A stretch of 64,000 nucleotides of DNA. Origin: Litorimonas haliclonae. Its GTDB lineage: Bacteria; Pseudomonadota; Alphaproteobacteria; Caulobacterales; Maricaulaceae. The translations under genes were made by a program, and so were the position numbers. Under the pieces are notes generated by a model. That model was not told the origin of the DNA and did not search any database. It was given only the letters and a program-made list of their open reading frames with translations. Numbering within the stretch: the stretch's first letter is position 1; each line of letters begins with the position of its first letter. Location of the stretch: NCBI RefSeq assembly GCF_965138505.1, contig NZ_CBCSCO010000001.1, positions 186,001 through 250,000 on the forward strand, in the 5' to 3' direction. Below are positions 1 through 9,431 of this stretch, one piece after another.

Positions 1-774
1 GTGTTTGCGCGCATCGGCAAACATTTCCCGAACACGGGACGCGCCGACGCCCACAAACATTTCAACAAAGTCTGAACCTGAAATGGTAAAGAACGGCACT
101 TCGGCTTCGCCGGCTACCGCGCGGGCCAATAGCGTTTTACCTGTCCCGGGAGGGCCCACCAAGAGTGCGCCCGTCGGAATGCGCGCCCCAAGACGCGTAA
201 AACGGGACGGATCGCGTAAAAACTCCACAACTTCGTTCAAATCTTCTTTAGCGGATTCAACACCCGCAACATCTTCGAATGTCTTTTTCTGGGTATTTTC
301 CGTAAGCATTTTCGCCTTGGATTTCCCAAAGCTCATGGCGCCTCCGCGTCCTCCGCCTTGCATGGACCGGAAGAAAAGGAAGAAGATACCTACGATTAAA
401 AGCAGAGGCAAAACGCTCATCAACAATCCAACGAGAACACTTTGCTCTTTTTTCTCTGCATACTCGTAAGGGATATCTGTTGTAGCGAGGAGGTCTCCGG
501 CCTTGTCGTCGAAAAAGGGAATATTGGCGACGTAATCGCTGCCATCACTGCGTTCACCTGTGACGATACGGGCGTCCTGGTCAATTTTAGCGCTGGCGAT
601 ATTGCCATGTTGAACTTGTTGAGAAAACTGGCTGAAATTTAGCTCGTTTTCCTCTGGGACGGAATTAAAATTTCCCTGAGTCACTGTAATCATAACGAGA
701 AACATCGCAATGATTAGCCCCCAAACGGCAACATTGCGCATATTGAAATTAGGGGGTGGGTTTTCGTTTTTCAT
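1..774 (-). CDS. ftsH: ATP-dependent zinc metalloprotease FtsH (5' part, cut by window edge)
   Basis: FtsH is the inner-membrane AAA+ protease that degrades misfolded membrane proteins and some regulators. Only the first 258 codons are present; the protease domain lies beyond position 1. Visible are an N-terminal membrane segment (about residues 14-32), a periplasmic domain, a second membrane segment (about 112-135), a Gly-rich linker and the start of the AAA domain with Walker A GPPGTGKT at about 207-214. The ATG at 774 starts a typical FtsH N-terminus. It is the last gene of the minus-strand tol-pal-tilS run, 81 bp after tilS, a common alphaproteobacterial order. Identification is firm; completeness cannot be judged. 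Confidence 0.96.
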   Translation of the reverse strand, partial: MKNENPPPNFNMRNVAVWGLIIAMFLVMITVTQGNFNSVPEENELNFSQFSQQVQHGNIASAKIDQDARIVTGERSDGSDYVANIPFFDDKAGDLLATTDIPYEYAEKKEQSVLVGLLMSVLPLLLIVGIFFLFFRSMQGGGRGGAMSFGKSKAKMLTENTQKKTFEDVAGVESAKEDLNEVVEFLRDPSRFTRLGARIPTGALLVGPPGTGKTLLARAVAGEAEVPFFTISGSDFVEMFVGVGASRVREMFADARKH

Positions 775-855
775 CTGATTGCCTTGTGCATAATCTAGCT
801 ATCCTACCACATAAGAAACCCTGCGCCAAAAAAAAGCCTGCGCAAGCTTAATTCT

Positions 856-2130
856 TCATACGTTTTTGTTCATTTTCGGGACTGATTTTCCAAACATTGC
901 TTCGAGACGCTCCCGCGCGAGACACTCAACGGAAAGCCCGTCAAATTTTCCGACTCCGATTCCTAAAACATTGGGACCCGCCCTCCAGACAGGTAAGGTC
1001 ATTCTGACCTTCGGAGGATGCCGCTTAACTTCTCTCACGAGTTCGTTTGGCAGTTTCGACATTTGCCCGAAAAGAGGCGAAACCATGATGTCCTCTTTCC
1101 TTGTTCGCGCCAAAAAACGCCCGTCCCAGATAAAGGGCGAATTTACAGCTACAGCCAAGGAAGTATGTGTTGTCTGTTCTTTATTTCTCCGTCCCTTCGC
1201 AGCGACGGGATCCCGGCATAAAAGATACTTATTTTCAAATTTGGATATCTGCGCGCCCGCCAGAGTAACGGCTTTGAAGTCGGGACGCCGCAACTTTTTC
1301 AGGACGCGCCGGATTTGTGCGCCGTCAATAGGTCCGCCAGTACCGCTAACCAGACGCAATAAATGCGTTAAAAGTTCAGGATAAGGGACATCTGAGAGTA
1401 AAGCATATCCATTTTCATCAACTCTCAAAATATTGGACGCTTGGTTTGCAAGAATTTCCTGTTCTAAAGACTTTGCCTGACGTAAGTCTTGCGCTGTTTC
1501 CAAAGTAGCCCCGAGATAGATTGACGATACAGCCAATCGCTGACGTATTCTGACCCGCGTGAAATCACGATTTGTGTTGCTGGGGTCCTCCACCCACTCC
1601 AAACTATTCTTTTTCAAATATTTCAGAATTTCGTTTTTTGGGACGGATAACAGCGGACGGCACACGGTAACACAGGCAAGCTCTGGCCAGATTGGAGCAT
1701 ACTTTTCAGAACTCATTCCGGCGGCGCCGCGCCAATCCGTCCCTTTATCATATCGCATAACAAGGGTCTCCGCTTGGTCCCCCAAATGATGCGCTGTCAA
1801 TAGGGATGAAATTCCGTGCTGGCGACAATAGGCCCCCATCAGCCCATATCTAGCCTGCCGAGCTTTTTTCTGCAGACCTGCCTGTAACGGTTCAGGGACC
1901 CATGTCAGGATGTGGGCTTCAACGCCTAATTTCTCAGCCCGCGATTTAGTTTGCCTGGCTTCTTCGGCTGATTCCTTCCTTAAGCCGTGATCCACGATTA
2001 AAGCGCAGCGTAATTGCGGAGCGTCTTTTAAGGCATGAAGCAAAGCCATGCTATCCCCGCCGCCCGATAGAGCAACAGCGAAAGCGTCTTTTGTCTTAGA
2101 ATAATAAGGAGCTACAGCCTCATACAACAT
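856..2130 (-). CDS. tilS: tRNA(Ile)-lysidine synthase TilS
   Basis: TilS attaches lysine to C34 of the CAU-anticodon tRNA(Ile), changing its identity to AUA decoding, using ATP in the cytoplasm. The 424-residue protein has the N-type ATP-pyrophosphatase PP-loop SGGGDS at residues 22-27 close to the N-terminus, and a downstream helical region typical of TilS. The ATG at 2130 is 29 bp after the cpoB stop, so it probably lies in the same transcript as pal-cpoB and ftsH. The C-terminal third is poorly conserved by eye, which is usual for alphaproteobacterial TilS. Confidence 0.93.
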   Translation of the reverse strand: MLYEAVAPYYSKTKDAFAVALSGGGDSMALLHALKDAPQLRCALIVDHGLRKESAEEARQTKSRAEKLGVEAHILTWVPEPLQAGLQKKARQARYGLMGAYCRQHGISSLLTAHHLGDQAETLVMRYDKGTDWRGAAGMSSEKYAPIWPELACVTVCRPLLSVPKNEILKYLKKNSLEWVEDPSNTNRDFTRVRIRQRLAVSSIYLGATLETAQDLRQAKSLEQEILANQASNILRVDENGYALLSDVPYPELLTHLLRLVSGTGGPIDGAQIRRVLKKLRRPDFKAVTLAGAQISKFENKYLLCRDPVAAKGRRNKEQTTHTSLAVAVNSPFIWDGRFLARTRKEDIMVSPLFGQMSKLPNELVREVKRHPPKVRMTLPVWRAGPNVLGIGVGKFDGLSVECLARERLEAMFGKSVPKMNKNV

Positions 2131-2159
2131 GAGGCTGACTTAAGACAAAACTGGAGAGT

Positions 2160-3071
2160 TTAACATCCTGTACGGGCAGCTTCGATACGGGCCTTTTCTT
2201 TCACGGCGTCCCGAGCATTGGGAAATTGTTCCGGGAAGCTCGCCAAAGTCTGACAAGATTCTGATGTATTTCCAAGTTCCCGCAGTGCAGCCGCGAGTCG
2301 AACCATAGCGTCAGGTGCTTTGGCGCCGTCTGGATTCTTCCGCATAGAGGTGATGTAAGCATCCGCAGCATCTGCGTAGCCACCCCGAACAAAATAGCTC
2401 TCACCCAGCCAGAAACTCATTTCCCCAGCATCAGAAGCTTCGGGGTTGAACTCAAGATATTGGCTGAGAGATATTTGCGCTCCGGCAAAGTCCCCTTCAG
2501 CCAGTTTCGTTTTTCCTATCTCACCAAGTTGGCTTACATCTTGCCCCAAGGGCACATCCGGTTCATTCCCAGTAGGTTCTGAAGCATCTGAACCGCTTCC
2601 GACCACTAGGTCTCTTTCTTTAAAAACTGGGGCGCCGGGCACAGCGGAGGGCTGCCCCTCCATTTCCGGGCCGTATTCATAGGCTTCCGAACGGCCTTGT
2701 GTTTCTTGAGCAACCAAGTCGACTGCGTCCAAATGTATTCTGATGCGGTTGGAGAGCTCTTGCATGGCGCGGATATCCCCCTCCAGCGCGTCGAGTTCTG
2801 AGACGAGATTGTCCCGCTCATAACGGAGACGCTCAATTTCGCCCGTAAGGCTACGTTGAGAGGTTTCAAGTGTGTCCATACGCGCCATGAGACGCTCTGC
2901 CGCTGGATCTCCGGTCAAGAGGCGTTGTTCTAAGATACTAATGCGTTGCGCCAATTGTGCGTTCTGCGCCGCTAGTTCTCTCTTTGATTGGGCCTGCGCG
3001 GACGATGCGGTCAGCATTGCCGTCACGACGCATAAAAAAGCAAAAGATTTTACGGGCAAATATTTAAACAT
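2160..3071 (-). CDS. cpoB: Tol-Pal system periplasmic protein CpoB (YbgF)
   Basis: CpoB is a periplasmic TolA-associated protein that coordinates peptidoglycan synthesis with outer-membrane constriction at division. The 303-residue product has a Sec signal peptide ending around AQAQ (about residue 28), then a long coiled coil (about 30-110), an acidic Pro/Gly-rich linker, and a C-terminal tetratricopeptide region (about 180-300; the YbgF C-terminal signature with SFWLGESYF). The ATG at 3071 is preceded by GGAGACTCAC, a good ribosome binding site. It sits directly after pal, the family's standard position. Confidence 0.93.
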   Translation of the reverse strand: MFKYLPVKSFAFLCVVTAMLTASSAQAQSKRELAAQNAQLAQRISILEQRLLTGDPAAERLMARMDTLETSQRSLTGEIERLRYERDNLVSELDALEGDIRAMQELSNRIRIHLDAVDLVAQETQGRSEAYEYGPEMEGQPSAVPGAPVFKERDLVVGSGSDASEPTGNEPDVPLGQDVSQLGEIGKTKLAEGDFAGAQISLSQYLEFNPEASDAGEMSFWLGESYFVRGGYADAADAYITSMRKNPDGAKAPDAMVRLAAALRELGNTSESCQTLASFPEQFPNARDAVKEKARIEAARTGC

Positions 3072-3180
3072 GTGAGTCTCCGATCGCGGTCATCAAATAG
3101 ACTTAACGCCCATCCAAGAAGAATGAGCGTTAAGAATCAGCCATAATTATTAATCCGTCATGAACGGATTTGGAGGTCGC

Positions 3181-3744
3181 CTAGGAGACGCCGCCAGATG
3201 TCAAATTCGTAAAGCCATTACGATTACGGGCCCAACCTTCTTCATTGGAACGAGCGTCAATTGGACGTTCTTTTCCGTAAGATACGGTGCTGAGACGGTT
3301 TGGAGCGATACCTTGAGCCACCAAGAACGCACGAACTGCCTCCGCACGGCGCGCGCCAAGAGCCAAGTTATATTCGCGGGTTCCGCGCTCATCGGCGTGG
3401 CCTTCGATAATCGCATTCATGTTGGAGTAATTTGAGAGCCAGTTCGCTTGTTGCATCAATTTATTCCGGGCTTCGTTGCTCAGTGTATATTGGTCATAGC
3501 CGAAATAAACACGTGGCTCACCGCCGGATTGATACGCAAAGTCTTCAATTGACCCGGGTGCAGGTTGATCGGGCGCAACATACTGTTCGGTTGGCGCGGG
3601 CGCCTGCTCAACAGTCTGAGGCTCAGCAGGTTGCGGGGCCTGCGTAACAGGGCGTTCCTGTACTGGGGCGGGTTTCGGTTTACTTGCACAGGCAGTCAGG
3701 CCAAGCACAACGCCGCCTAACAGTAGTAGTTTAAGAGGTTTCAT
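3181..3744 (-). CDS. pal: Peptidoglycan-associated lipoprotein Pal
   Basis: Pal anchors the outer membrane to peptidoglycan and works with TolB and TolA. The 187-residue protein has a lipoprotein signal with lipobox LTAC near residue 20, a Pro/Gln-rich linker, and a C-terminal OmpA-like domain with the NAIIEGHADERGTREYN motif that binds diaminopimelate. I chose the ATG at 3744, not an in-frame start 51 bp upstream, because GGAGACTCTG precedes it and the signal peptide follows at once. A 155-bp gap separates it from tolB, so a separate promoter is possible. Confidence 0.95.
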   Translation of the reverse strand: MKPLKLLLLGGVVLGLTACASKPKPAPVQERPVTQAPQPAEPQTVEQAPAPTEQYVAPDQPAPGSIEDFAYQSGGEPRVYFGYDQYTLSNEARNKLMQQANWLSNYSNMNAIIEGHADERGTREYNLALGARRAEAVRAFLVAQGIAPNRLSTVSYGKERPIDARSNEEGWARNRNGFTNLTSGGVS

Positions 3745-3899
3745 CAGAGTCTCCATATGTATTCCGTGAGGCTGACAATAAAACATGGCCAACACATGAC
3801 GGTGATTAAGAACGAGATTGCGGCAAAATCAAGGTCGCAGTTCGATTAAACGCTATTCTTACGACAAAGTTACCAAATTTCTCGGCAATTTAGGTTAAG

Positions 3900-5231
3900 T
3901 TATGGCAATAATGGTGACCAAGCAGGGTCTGAAGCCTCTCCGGGCGTCTCAACACGGCGAAGGTTTTGTCCCGTCAGGTCAACGGACCATATCTCGCTAC
4001 GAGCGCCCCGTCCGCGGGTTTCACGGGTGAAGGCGATGACACGGCCATTCGGCGACCATGTCGGACTTTCATCCAAATAGCTTTCGGTCAAAATGCGTTC
4101 GTTTTTACCATCTGGGTCCATGACGCCGATAGAAAATTTCCCTCTTAAAGTTCTAACAAAGGCAATCTTGTCGCCTCTAGGAGACCAAACAGGCGCGTTG
4201 TAACGCCCTTCACCGAAGCTGATGCGTTTCTGACCACTCCCATCCGCATTCATGACATAAAGCTGAGGCGAGCCGCCTCTGTCAGAATTAAACACGATAC
4301 GGCGTCCATCCGGAGAAAAACTTCCCGACACATCAATGGCCGGATCATTCGTCAGGCGGCTCGTTGAGCGGGAGTTAAGATCCATTACGTAAATATCAGA
4401 ATCTCCGCGTCGCTCCATAGACATAACTAGTTTGTTGCCATCCGGCGAAAATGTTGGCGAATAGGTCATTCCCGGGAAATCACCTAAGAGCTCCCGGCGG
4501 CCAGATTCGATGTCGAGAATGTAAAGACGCGGATAGGTATTTTCATATGACAGGAAAACAATTTTCTGGCTGCTGGGGGAAAACCTTGGCGTCAAGACCA
4601 AGTCTGACCCGGCCAAGAGATATTGAGGGTTTGCGCCGTCCTGATCCATGATTCCAAGGCGTCTCACCCGATCAACCTTAGAGCCCTTTTCATCAATGAA
4701 GACGAGACGACTATCAAAATACCCCTCCTCGCCTGTCAAAGCCTTATAAATTGCATCCGAAGCTTTATGAGCCGTACGGCGCCAATTCTGAGGGGTCGCA
4801 GCCAAGCGAATTCCAGCCAGTTGTTTGCCCGCAAAGACATCCCAAAGACGGAACTCAACGCGTATTCTATTGGCGTTTTCTTCGACTACACGACCAGAAA
4901 CGAGCGCCTCAGCCTTGATAATTCGCCAGTCTGCATAAGTCGGCTCATAATCAATATTGGTTTGAACTTCCAAAAAGCTCGCCGGATTGAGTGATTCAAA
5001 AAGCCCTGACCGTTCCAAATCAGCTCGAATAACCTCTGCCACCTGCGCCCCCATTGCGCGGCCGCTATCGGATTGAGAAATAAAATCCGGCACCGCAATC
5101 GGGGTCGGTTCTAAATTGCCTTTGGTAATATCAATTTCCAATTGAGCCTGAGCCGCAAGAGGCCAGGCAAAAATCGAGACAGCTAAGGTAAGTAATAATC
5201 GGAAAAACAATTTCACAGAGACATCCTTCAT
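3900..5231 (-). CDS. tolB: Tol-Pal translocation protein TolB
   Basis: TolB is the periplasmic beta-propeller that shuttles between Pal and TolA. The 443-residue product has a signal peptide ending near AQA (about residue 29), an N-terminal domain (about 30-170), and repeated WD40-like PD40 blades (about 200-440) with recurring patterns such as FSPDG and WSPxG. Length matches the family. It starts 42 bp after tolA on the same strand. Confidence 0.96.
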   Translation of the reverse strand: MKDVSVKLFFRLLLTLAVSIFAWPLAAQAQLEIDITKGNLEPTPIAVPDFISQSDSGRAMGAQVAEVIRADLERSGLFESLNPASFLEVQTNIDYEPTYADWRIIKAEALVSGRVVEENANRIRVEFRLWDVFAGKQLAGIRLAATPQNWRRTAHKASDAIYKALTGEEGYFDSRLVFIDEKGSKVDRVRRLGIMDQDGANPQYLLAGSDLVLTPRFSPSSQKIVFLSYENTYPRLYILDIESGRRELLGDFPGMTYSPTFSPDGNKLVMSMERRGDSDIYVMDLNSRSTSRLTNDPAIDVSGSFSPDGRRIVFNSDRGGSPQLYVMNADGSGQKRISFGEGRYNAPVWSPRGDKIAFVRTLRGKFSIGVMDPDGKNERILTESYLDESPTWSPNGRVIAFTRETRGRGARSEIWSVDLTGQNLRRVETPGEASDPAWSPLLP

Positions 5232-5273
5232 AGGTTTGCTTCTTAGGGTTTGGCTATCAGTTTTAGCGTTATC

Positions 5274-6107
5274 TTACAATTGAGGGGCAAAATTCAATGT
5301 GAGGTTTCGCCAATTAGCGTATTTATCATCCGGTAAAAAATCATAAGGCGCGCATTGCGATACGGCCCGAACCGCGCGTTGTTCCGCAACCTCCCAAAAA
5401 GGGTTTCCGGGATCATTACGGCGGGCCGCCATACGGTTTTTGACTTTCACATCTTCGACAAAGCCGCCCGGTAAGAGTTTTACATCTAACTTGACGATTA
5501 ATTTTTCCGGATTTTGAGCATCGGCCGGGATACGCCAGCATTTATACATCGCCGACTGCAGAGCATCTAGTTCCGAAAGAGTCATATCCGTGCCCTCACC
5601 TGTTCCGGCGCGGGCAGCATCGGCAAAGCGGTAGGTATTCTGCTCTGATTCAAGAGTTTTTTGTTTGTTCTTCTCCGGAGACGTATCTCGCGTTTTATTG
5701 ACAAGTCCCGAGAGCTTATCGAGGTCAAATGCAGGTTCATCCGGCTCTTTTGGCTCTTCTTTCGGTTTATCCGGCGTTTCAGTGGGTTCTTTGGCTGGTT
5801 CCGGTATGACGGCTTCCGCGGTCTTTTCGACCGGCTCTTCCGTGCGCTCATTTATTTCAGGGGACTCTTCCTCGGAATTTTCCATGGGCGTTTCCAGCAT
5901 CATGGGCTCTTCCGGTTCAGGTTCCGGCAATGCCTCCTTGGGCTTACGAATGGCCGCAGAAATGTTTGTCGTCTCACTGACTGAAATCAGGTCAATCGGA
6001 ATGATCCGCGTTTCCTCAAACGGCGTCACATCACCGGAAAAGGTGACGAGTCCCACCGTCACGGCCGCAACATGAAGGCCAATGGATATTGGGAGACCGA
6101 GCTTCAT
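5274..6107 (-). CDS. tolA: Cell envelope integrity protein TolA
   Basis: TolA links the TolQR motor in the inner membrane to TolB/Pal and the outer membrane. The 277-residue protein has one N-terminal membrane anchor (about residues 5-25), a long acidic Pro/Glu-rich middle (about 55-150), and a C-terminal TonB/TolA-type domain (about 180-277). The middle is Pro-Glu-Lys rich, not the Ala-Lys-rich helix of enterobacterial TolA, as is common in alphaproteobacteria. It lies 4 bp after tolR, which implies a single transcript. Confidence 0.9.
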   Translation of the reverse strand: MKLGLPISIGLHVAAVTVGLVTFSGDVTPFEETRIIPIDLISVSETTNISAAIRKPKEALPEPEPEEPMMLETPMENSEEESPEINERTEEPVEKTAEAVIPEPAKEPTETPDKPKEEPKEPDEPAFDLDKLSGLVNKTRDTSPEKNKQKTLESEQNTYRFADAARAGTGEGTDMTLSELDALQSAMYKCWRIPADAQNPEKLIVKLDVKLLPGGFVEDVKVKNRMAARRNDPGNPFWEVAEQRAVRAVSQCAPYDFLPDDKYANWRNLTLNFAPQL

Positions 6108-6111
6108 AACT

Positions 6112-6567
6112 CTATTGCGACACCGGATCTGTTACCAAGCCCAGGTTAGAAAAGCCCGAAGCGTTGACCCGCGCCATGACTTTCATCACTGCGCCATAAT
6201 CAGAGTTCTCATCTGCGCGCAAATAAATGCGTTCTTCATAGCCATTGGCGGCCACGGCAGAGAGCTTGGATGCCAAGTCGTCAAGGCTAACCTCAGCTTC
6301 CTGAATGAATATACCGCCATCTTTGTCGACAGAAATTGTAATCGGCTCCGTCTGGCTCGGCAGGCTTTTCGCATCAGTTTTTGGCAGTTCCAATGGAACG
6401 CCAACCGAGAGCAACGGCGCCGCGACCATGAACACAATGAGCAAGACCAACATGACATCGACAAGCGGCGTCACATTGATATCTGAATTCAGACGCCCAC
6501 CGCGATTGCGGCGGCGTCCACTTCCGCGCCCGGTTCGTCCGGCGCGGGATGAAACGGAAGCCCCCAT
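6112..6567 (-). CDS. tolR: Tol-Pal motor protein TolR (ExbD family)
   Basis: TolR is the proton-channel partner of TolQ. The 151-residue product begins with a Gly/Arg-rich cytoplasmic stretch, then SDINVTPLVDVMLVLLIVF, the single transmembrane helix with the conserved proton-carrying Asp in the PLVDV motif (about residue 37), then a periplasmic ExbD/TolR domain. It is 1 bp from tolQ and 4 bp from tolA, so all three are almost certainly cotranscribed. Confidence 0.95.
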   Translation of the reverse strand: MGASVSSRAGRTGRGSGRRRNRGGRLNSDINVTPLVDVMLVLLIVFMVAAPLLSVGVPLELPKTDAKSLPSQTEPITISVDKDGGIFIQEAEVSLDDLASKLSAVAANGYEERIYLRADENSDYGAVMKVMARVNASGFSNLGLVTDPVSQ

Positions 6568-6568
6568 A

Positions 6569-7297
6569 TTACTGCCCCTTGCTTATTTTACGTGAAAGGA
6601 TGGCAGACAGCTCGTCAGCATAACCTTCAATACGGCCGCCATAGCTGTCCAAATCATTGCTGTATTTGTTATAGAAAACCAGCGCAGGGATCGCTGCAAT
6701 TAGACCCAAAGCCGTCGCAAACAAGGCTTCGGCAATACCCGGGGCGACAACAGAGAGGTTAGTGTTCTGACTCGCCGCAATCGCGCGGAACGCATTCATA
6801 ATGCCCCAAACCGTCCCGAACAAACCCACGAAAACAGACGCTGAAGATACCGTTGCCAGTACCGCCATGCCGCGTTCCGCCTTGGCCATTTCGCGGTTGA
6901 TAATCAGGTTCATGACTGAATCAATGCGTTGGCGAGTGTTTTGCAGGGCGCCTTCGGTGCGAGGAGACGTCCGGCCCTCATTATATTCGCGCATTGCGGC
7001 TGAAAAAATTCGTGCCATCGGATCGCGGGTATCATTGCCGAGCGATGCCGACAGATCTTCAAGAGTACGTCCAGACCAGAAGGTATCCTCGAAATCCGTT
7101 GCGCGCCGCTTCAGGACAAAGAACATAATCGCCTTGTCTATCGCGACGCCCCAAGACCAAAGGGAGGCAATAGCGAGCAGGACCATTACACCCTTTACCA
7201 CCCAATCGGCGCGTAAAAACAGTGACCAAAAAGAAAACTCGGTGCTCGAGATGGGTTCCAGAGCCGTTGTCGTCTGAAAGATAAGGTCGATCATCAT
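6569..7297 (-). CDS. tolQ: Tol-Pal motor protein TolQ (ExbB/MotA family)
   Basis: TolQ is the multi-spanning inner-membrane subunit of the proton-driven TolQR motor. The 242-residue protein has three predicted membrane segments: one near residue 30 and two in the last half, the latter in a conserved MotA/TolQ/ExbB region with GLFGTVWGIMNAF and the ALFATALGLIAAIPA stretch. I place the start at the ATG at 7297, with GAAGG 8 nt upstream, not at the in-frame TTG at 7312. It is the first gene of the tol run. No ybgC-type thioesterase gene precedes it. Confidence 0.95.
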   Translation of the reverse strand: MMIDLIFQTTTALEPISSTEFSFWSLFLRADWVVKGVMVLLAIASLWSWGVAIDKAIMFFVLKRRATDFEDTFWSGRTLEDLSASLGNDTRDPMARIFSAAMREYNEGRTSPRTEGALQNTRQRIDSVMNLIINREMAKAERGMAVLATVSSASVFVGLFGTVWGIMNAFRAIAASQNTNLSVVAPGIAEALFATALGLIAAIPALVFYNKYSNDLDSYGGRIEGYADELSAILSRKISKGQ

Positions 7298-7613
7298 AAT
7301 ATTGGCCTTCAATTGCCGGGATTCGCGTAGGGGCGACCCATTATAAAAATTTATGTCAATTCAAGGGCAGAATAGGCAGAGCGACACCACTCTTCCAATT
7401 AACAGGCTGTAACATCCCATTCCACGCCTTTTTTCGCCTTTACACATAGATTTACGCTTGGAAAGAAAGTCTTAACCTTAACCGCAATTCCTCGGAAAAC
7501 TGCTTTCCGGGTGTAAAAGGCTTGCTCTTCGCCACCAAATTGGCGCAGACTTGTCATGGTTTTGTCCTGTCAGAGCTGATAACAAGGGCAACAAATCTTT
7601 ATGGGAGGCCGAT
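7298..7613. other. Divergent intergenic region upstream of tolQ
   Basis: These 316 bases separate tolQ (minus) from a lipoprotein gene (plus) and should hold the promoters of both. The only structure I see is a short inverted repeat, CGCCA at 7530-7534 and TGGCG at 7541-7545, and the ribosome binding site GGGAGG just before the ATG at 7614. I could not assign convincing -10/-35 boxes. Confidence 0.5.
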
Positions 7614-7979
7614 ATGCGCCGCTTTACTCTACTAGCTTTACTCTGCGGAACTGCTTTTTCCGCCTGTCAAACGACTCAACCAGAAGCTCGGACAACAATT
7701 ATTGCGCCCGAGCCGGTTCAAACTTGCGTCTCGGTTGAAGGCTTGACCAAAAAAGTCATTCCGGCTGAGACAAAAGTTCAATACGCCATTACACAAATAG
7801 AAAACCCGCCTTACGAGCCAATTCAGACTAAGGTGAAACAAATCAAAGTCGTCAAGCCTGCCGAAGTCATTTATGTCAATGAACAAGGGAGCGAAATCGT
7901 TGATATTTGCGAGACAAATATTGAAATTGGCGAAGTGGGCCCGGGCGTCGGCGAAATTATTCCTGACCCGGACGCATAA
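7614..7979 (+). CDS. Small putative lipoprotein of unknown function
   Basis: The 121-residue product has a lipoprotein signal peptide with lipobox FSAC at about residues 14-17, then a Pro/Val/Glu-rich region with no domain I recognise. The ATG at 7614 is chosen because GGGAGG lies just upstream and the signal peptide begins there; an in-frame upstream start at 7551 lacks these. It stands alone between the divergent tol cluster and the convergent prfA pair. Outer-membrane or periplasmic location is inferred from the lipobox. Confidence 0.75.
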   Translation: MRRFTLLALLCGTAFSACQTTQPEARTTIIAPEPVQTCVSVEGLTKKVIPAETKVQYAITQIENPPYEPIQTKVKQIKVVKPAEVIYVNEQGSEIVDICETNIEIGEVGPGVGEIIPDPDA

Positions 7980-7990
7980 TTAAGCCTGTT

Positions 7991-8305
7991 TTAAGATTTG
8001 AGGAGGTCAGCTACGACCTCCCCGGCCCATAATATCTCGCTTGGTTCACATATTTCAGCCCAAACGAGGCGGGTTTTAACGAAGTCTTCTGTCGGTAAAA
8101 CCTGTTGTGAGGCTTCAAAAGTCGCCTTATCTGGCCACTCTGCATAGGCGTAGAACGCGCCGTCTTCGCCTTTGTGAAGGCGGCTTCCCAGAGCACCGGC
8201 ATTATTTTGAAAAAACTGGGTAACGCCTTTCCAACACTCGGCAAATTTCTTTTCGTTTTCAGGGGTTGGGGTGCTCAGAGCGAATTTATAACTTATAGCA
8301 AACAT
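7991..8305 (-). CDS. ABM-like (antibiotic biosynthesis monooxygenase fold) small protein
   Basis: The 104-residue cytoplasmic protein resembles the dimeric alpha/beta-barrel ABM family in length and pattern: an N-terminal beta strand with an FAISYKF-type start, and a central GSRLHKG...FYAYAEWPD block where ABM proteins have their conserved Trp. ABM-fold proteins include small monooxygenases and many of unknown role; no substrate can be inferred. It begins 8 bp after the prfA stop, so it is probably cotranscribed with prfA. Confidence 0.65.
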   Translation of the reverse strand: MFAISYKFALSTPTPENEKKFAECWKGVTQFFQNNAGALGSRLHKGEDGAFYAYAEWPDKATFEASQQVLPTEDFVKTRLVWAEICEPSEILWAGEVVADLLKS

Positions 8306-8313
8306 GCTCTGCC

Positions 8314-9393
8314 CTAGCCTTGCATTTCCATTTGGGCAAGACGAGCGGCCTGATCTTCAGCCAAAAGTGAGTCGACCACGTCGTTCAATGCGTCGCCAGC
8401 AACGATTTTATCCAGATTATATAAAGTTAATCCAATACGATGATCCGTGACACGGCCCTGAGGGTAGTTATAAGTCCGTATCCGTTCTGAACGATCTCCG
8501 GATCCTACCTGACCCGCACGTTCTTCGGCGCGTTCGGAATCAAGGCGCTGCTTTTCCATATCATAGAGCTTCATTTTCAGGAGACGCTCGGCATTTGCCC
8601 GGTTCATATGCTGGGATTTCGCATCACACACTACGACAACACCTGTTGGGACGTGTGTCATCCGAACGGCTGAGTCAGTTTTATTGACGTGTTGACCGCC
8701 TGCGCCTGAGGCGCGCATTGTGTCGACACGAACGTCACTCATGGAGAAGCCAATATCAATATCCTCGGGTTCAGGCAAAACGGCGACAGTTGCGGCAGAC
8801 GTATGAATTCGGCCCTGCGTTTCAGTCACCGGAACCCGTTGCACCCGGTGAACGCCGGATTCAAATTTCATTTTCCCATAAGCGCCTGCGCCGGAAATAG
8901 AGGCAACGATTTCCTTGTATCCCCCCATATCGGCCTCGGCTGCGCTCTCGATTTCGACCTTCCATCCCTGAATGGAAGCATAACGGGCATACATGGAAAA
9001 AAGATCGCCAGCAAAAATTGCGGCTTCGTCCCCGCCTGTTCCGGCCCGAATTTCCAAAACGATAGAGGCGTTGTCATCTTTGTCTTTAGGCAAGAGTAAA
9101 AGCGAGACTTCTTTTTCCAAACCTGGAAGCGTTTCTTTGAGCGTCTGAATTTCTTCGCGCGCCATGGACTTCATCTCAGCTCCGTTATCCGGATCCGCAA
9201 CCATAGCTTCGAGGTCAGCCATCTCGGAACGAACGTCGCGAAGTTTTCGAACGCCGTCCGCCACAGGCTTTAGCTCGGCATAGTCTTTACCAAGTTGGAC
9301 GATTTCATCACTGTCCATAGTTGCACTCATCCGCGCTTCGATTTGTTCGAAACGGTCAAGAACTTGGGCGAGTTTAATATCTGGGATGTGCAT
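8314..9393 (-). CDS. prfA: Peptide chain release factor 1
   Basis: RF1 terminates translation at UAA and UAG. The 359-residue protein has full family length. The stop-codon tripeptide PVT lies at about 188-190, and the catalytic GGQ, methylated by PrmC, at 232-234 within RASGAGGQHVNKTDSAVR. In many relatives prmC follows prfA directly; here prmC is about 27 kb away (36755-37636). Confidence 0.97.
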   Translation of the reverse strand: MHIPDIKLAQVLDRFEQIEARMSATMDSDEIVQLGKDYAELKPVADGVRKLRDVRSEMADLEAMVADPDNGAEMKSMAREEIQTLKETLPGLEKEVSLLLLPKDKDDNASIVLEIRAGTGGDEAAIFAGDLFSMYARYASIQGWKVEIESAAEADMGGYKEIVASISGAGAYGKMKFESGVHRVQRVPVTETQGRIHTSAATVAVLPEPEDIDIGFSMSDVRVDTMRASGAGGQHVNKTDSAVRMTHVPTGVVVVCDAKSQHMNRANAERLLKMKLYDMEKQRLDSERAEERAGQVGSGDRSERIRTYNYPQGRVTDHRIGLTLYNLDKIVAGDALNDVVDSLLAEDQAARLAQMEMQG

Positions 9394-9431
9394 CAGGGCG
9401 GGTTAGTCCGTTAAAGTGGGTTGGTCAATTC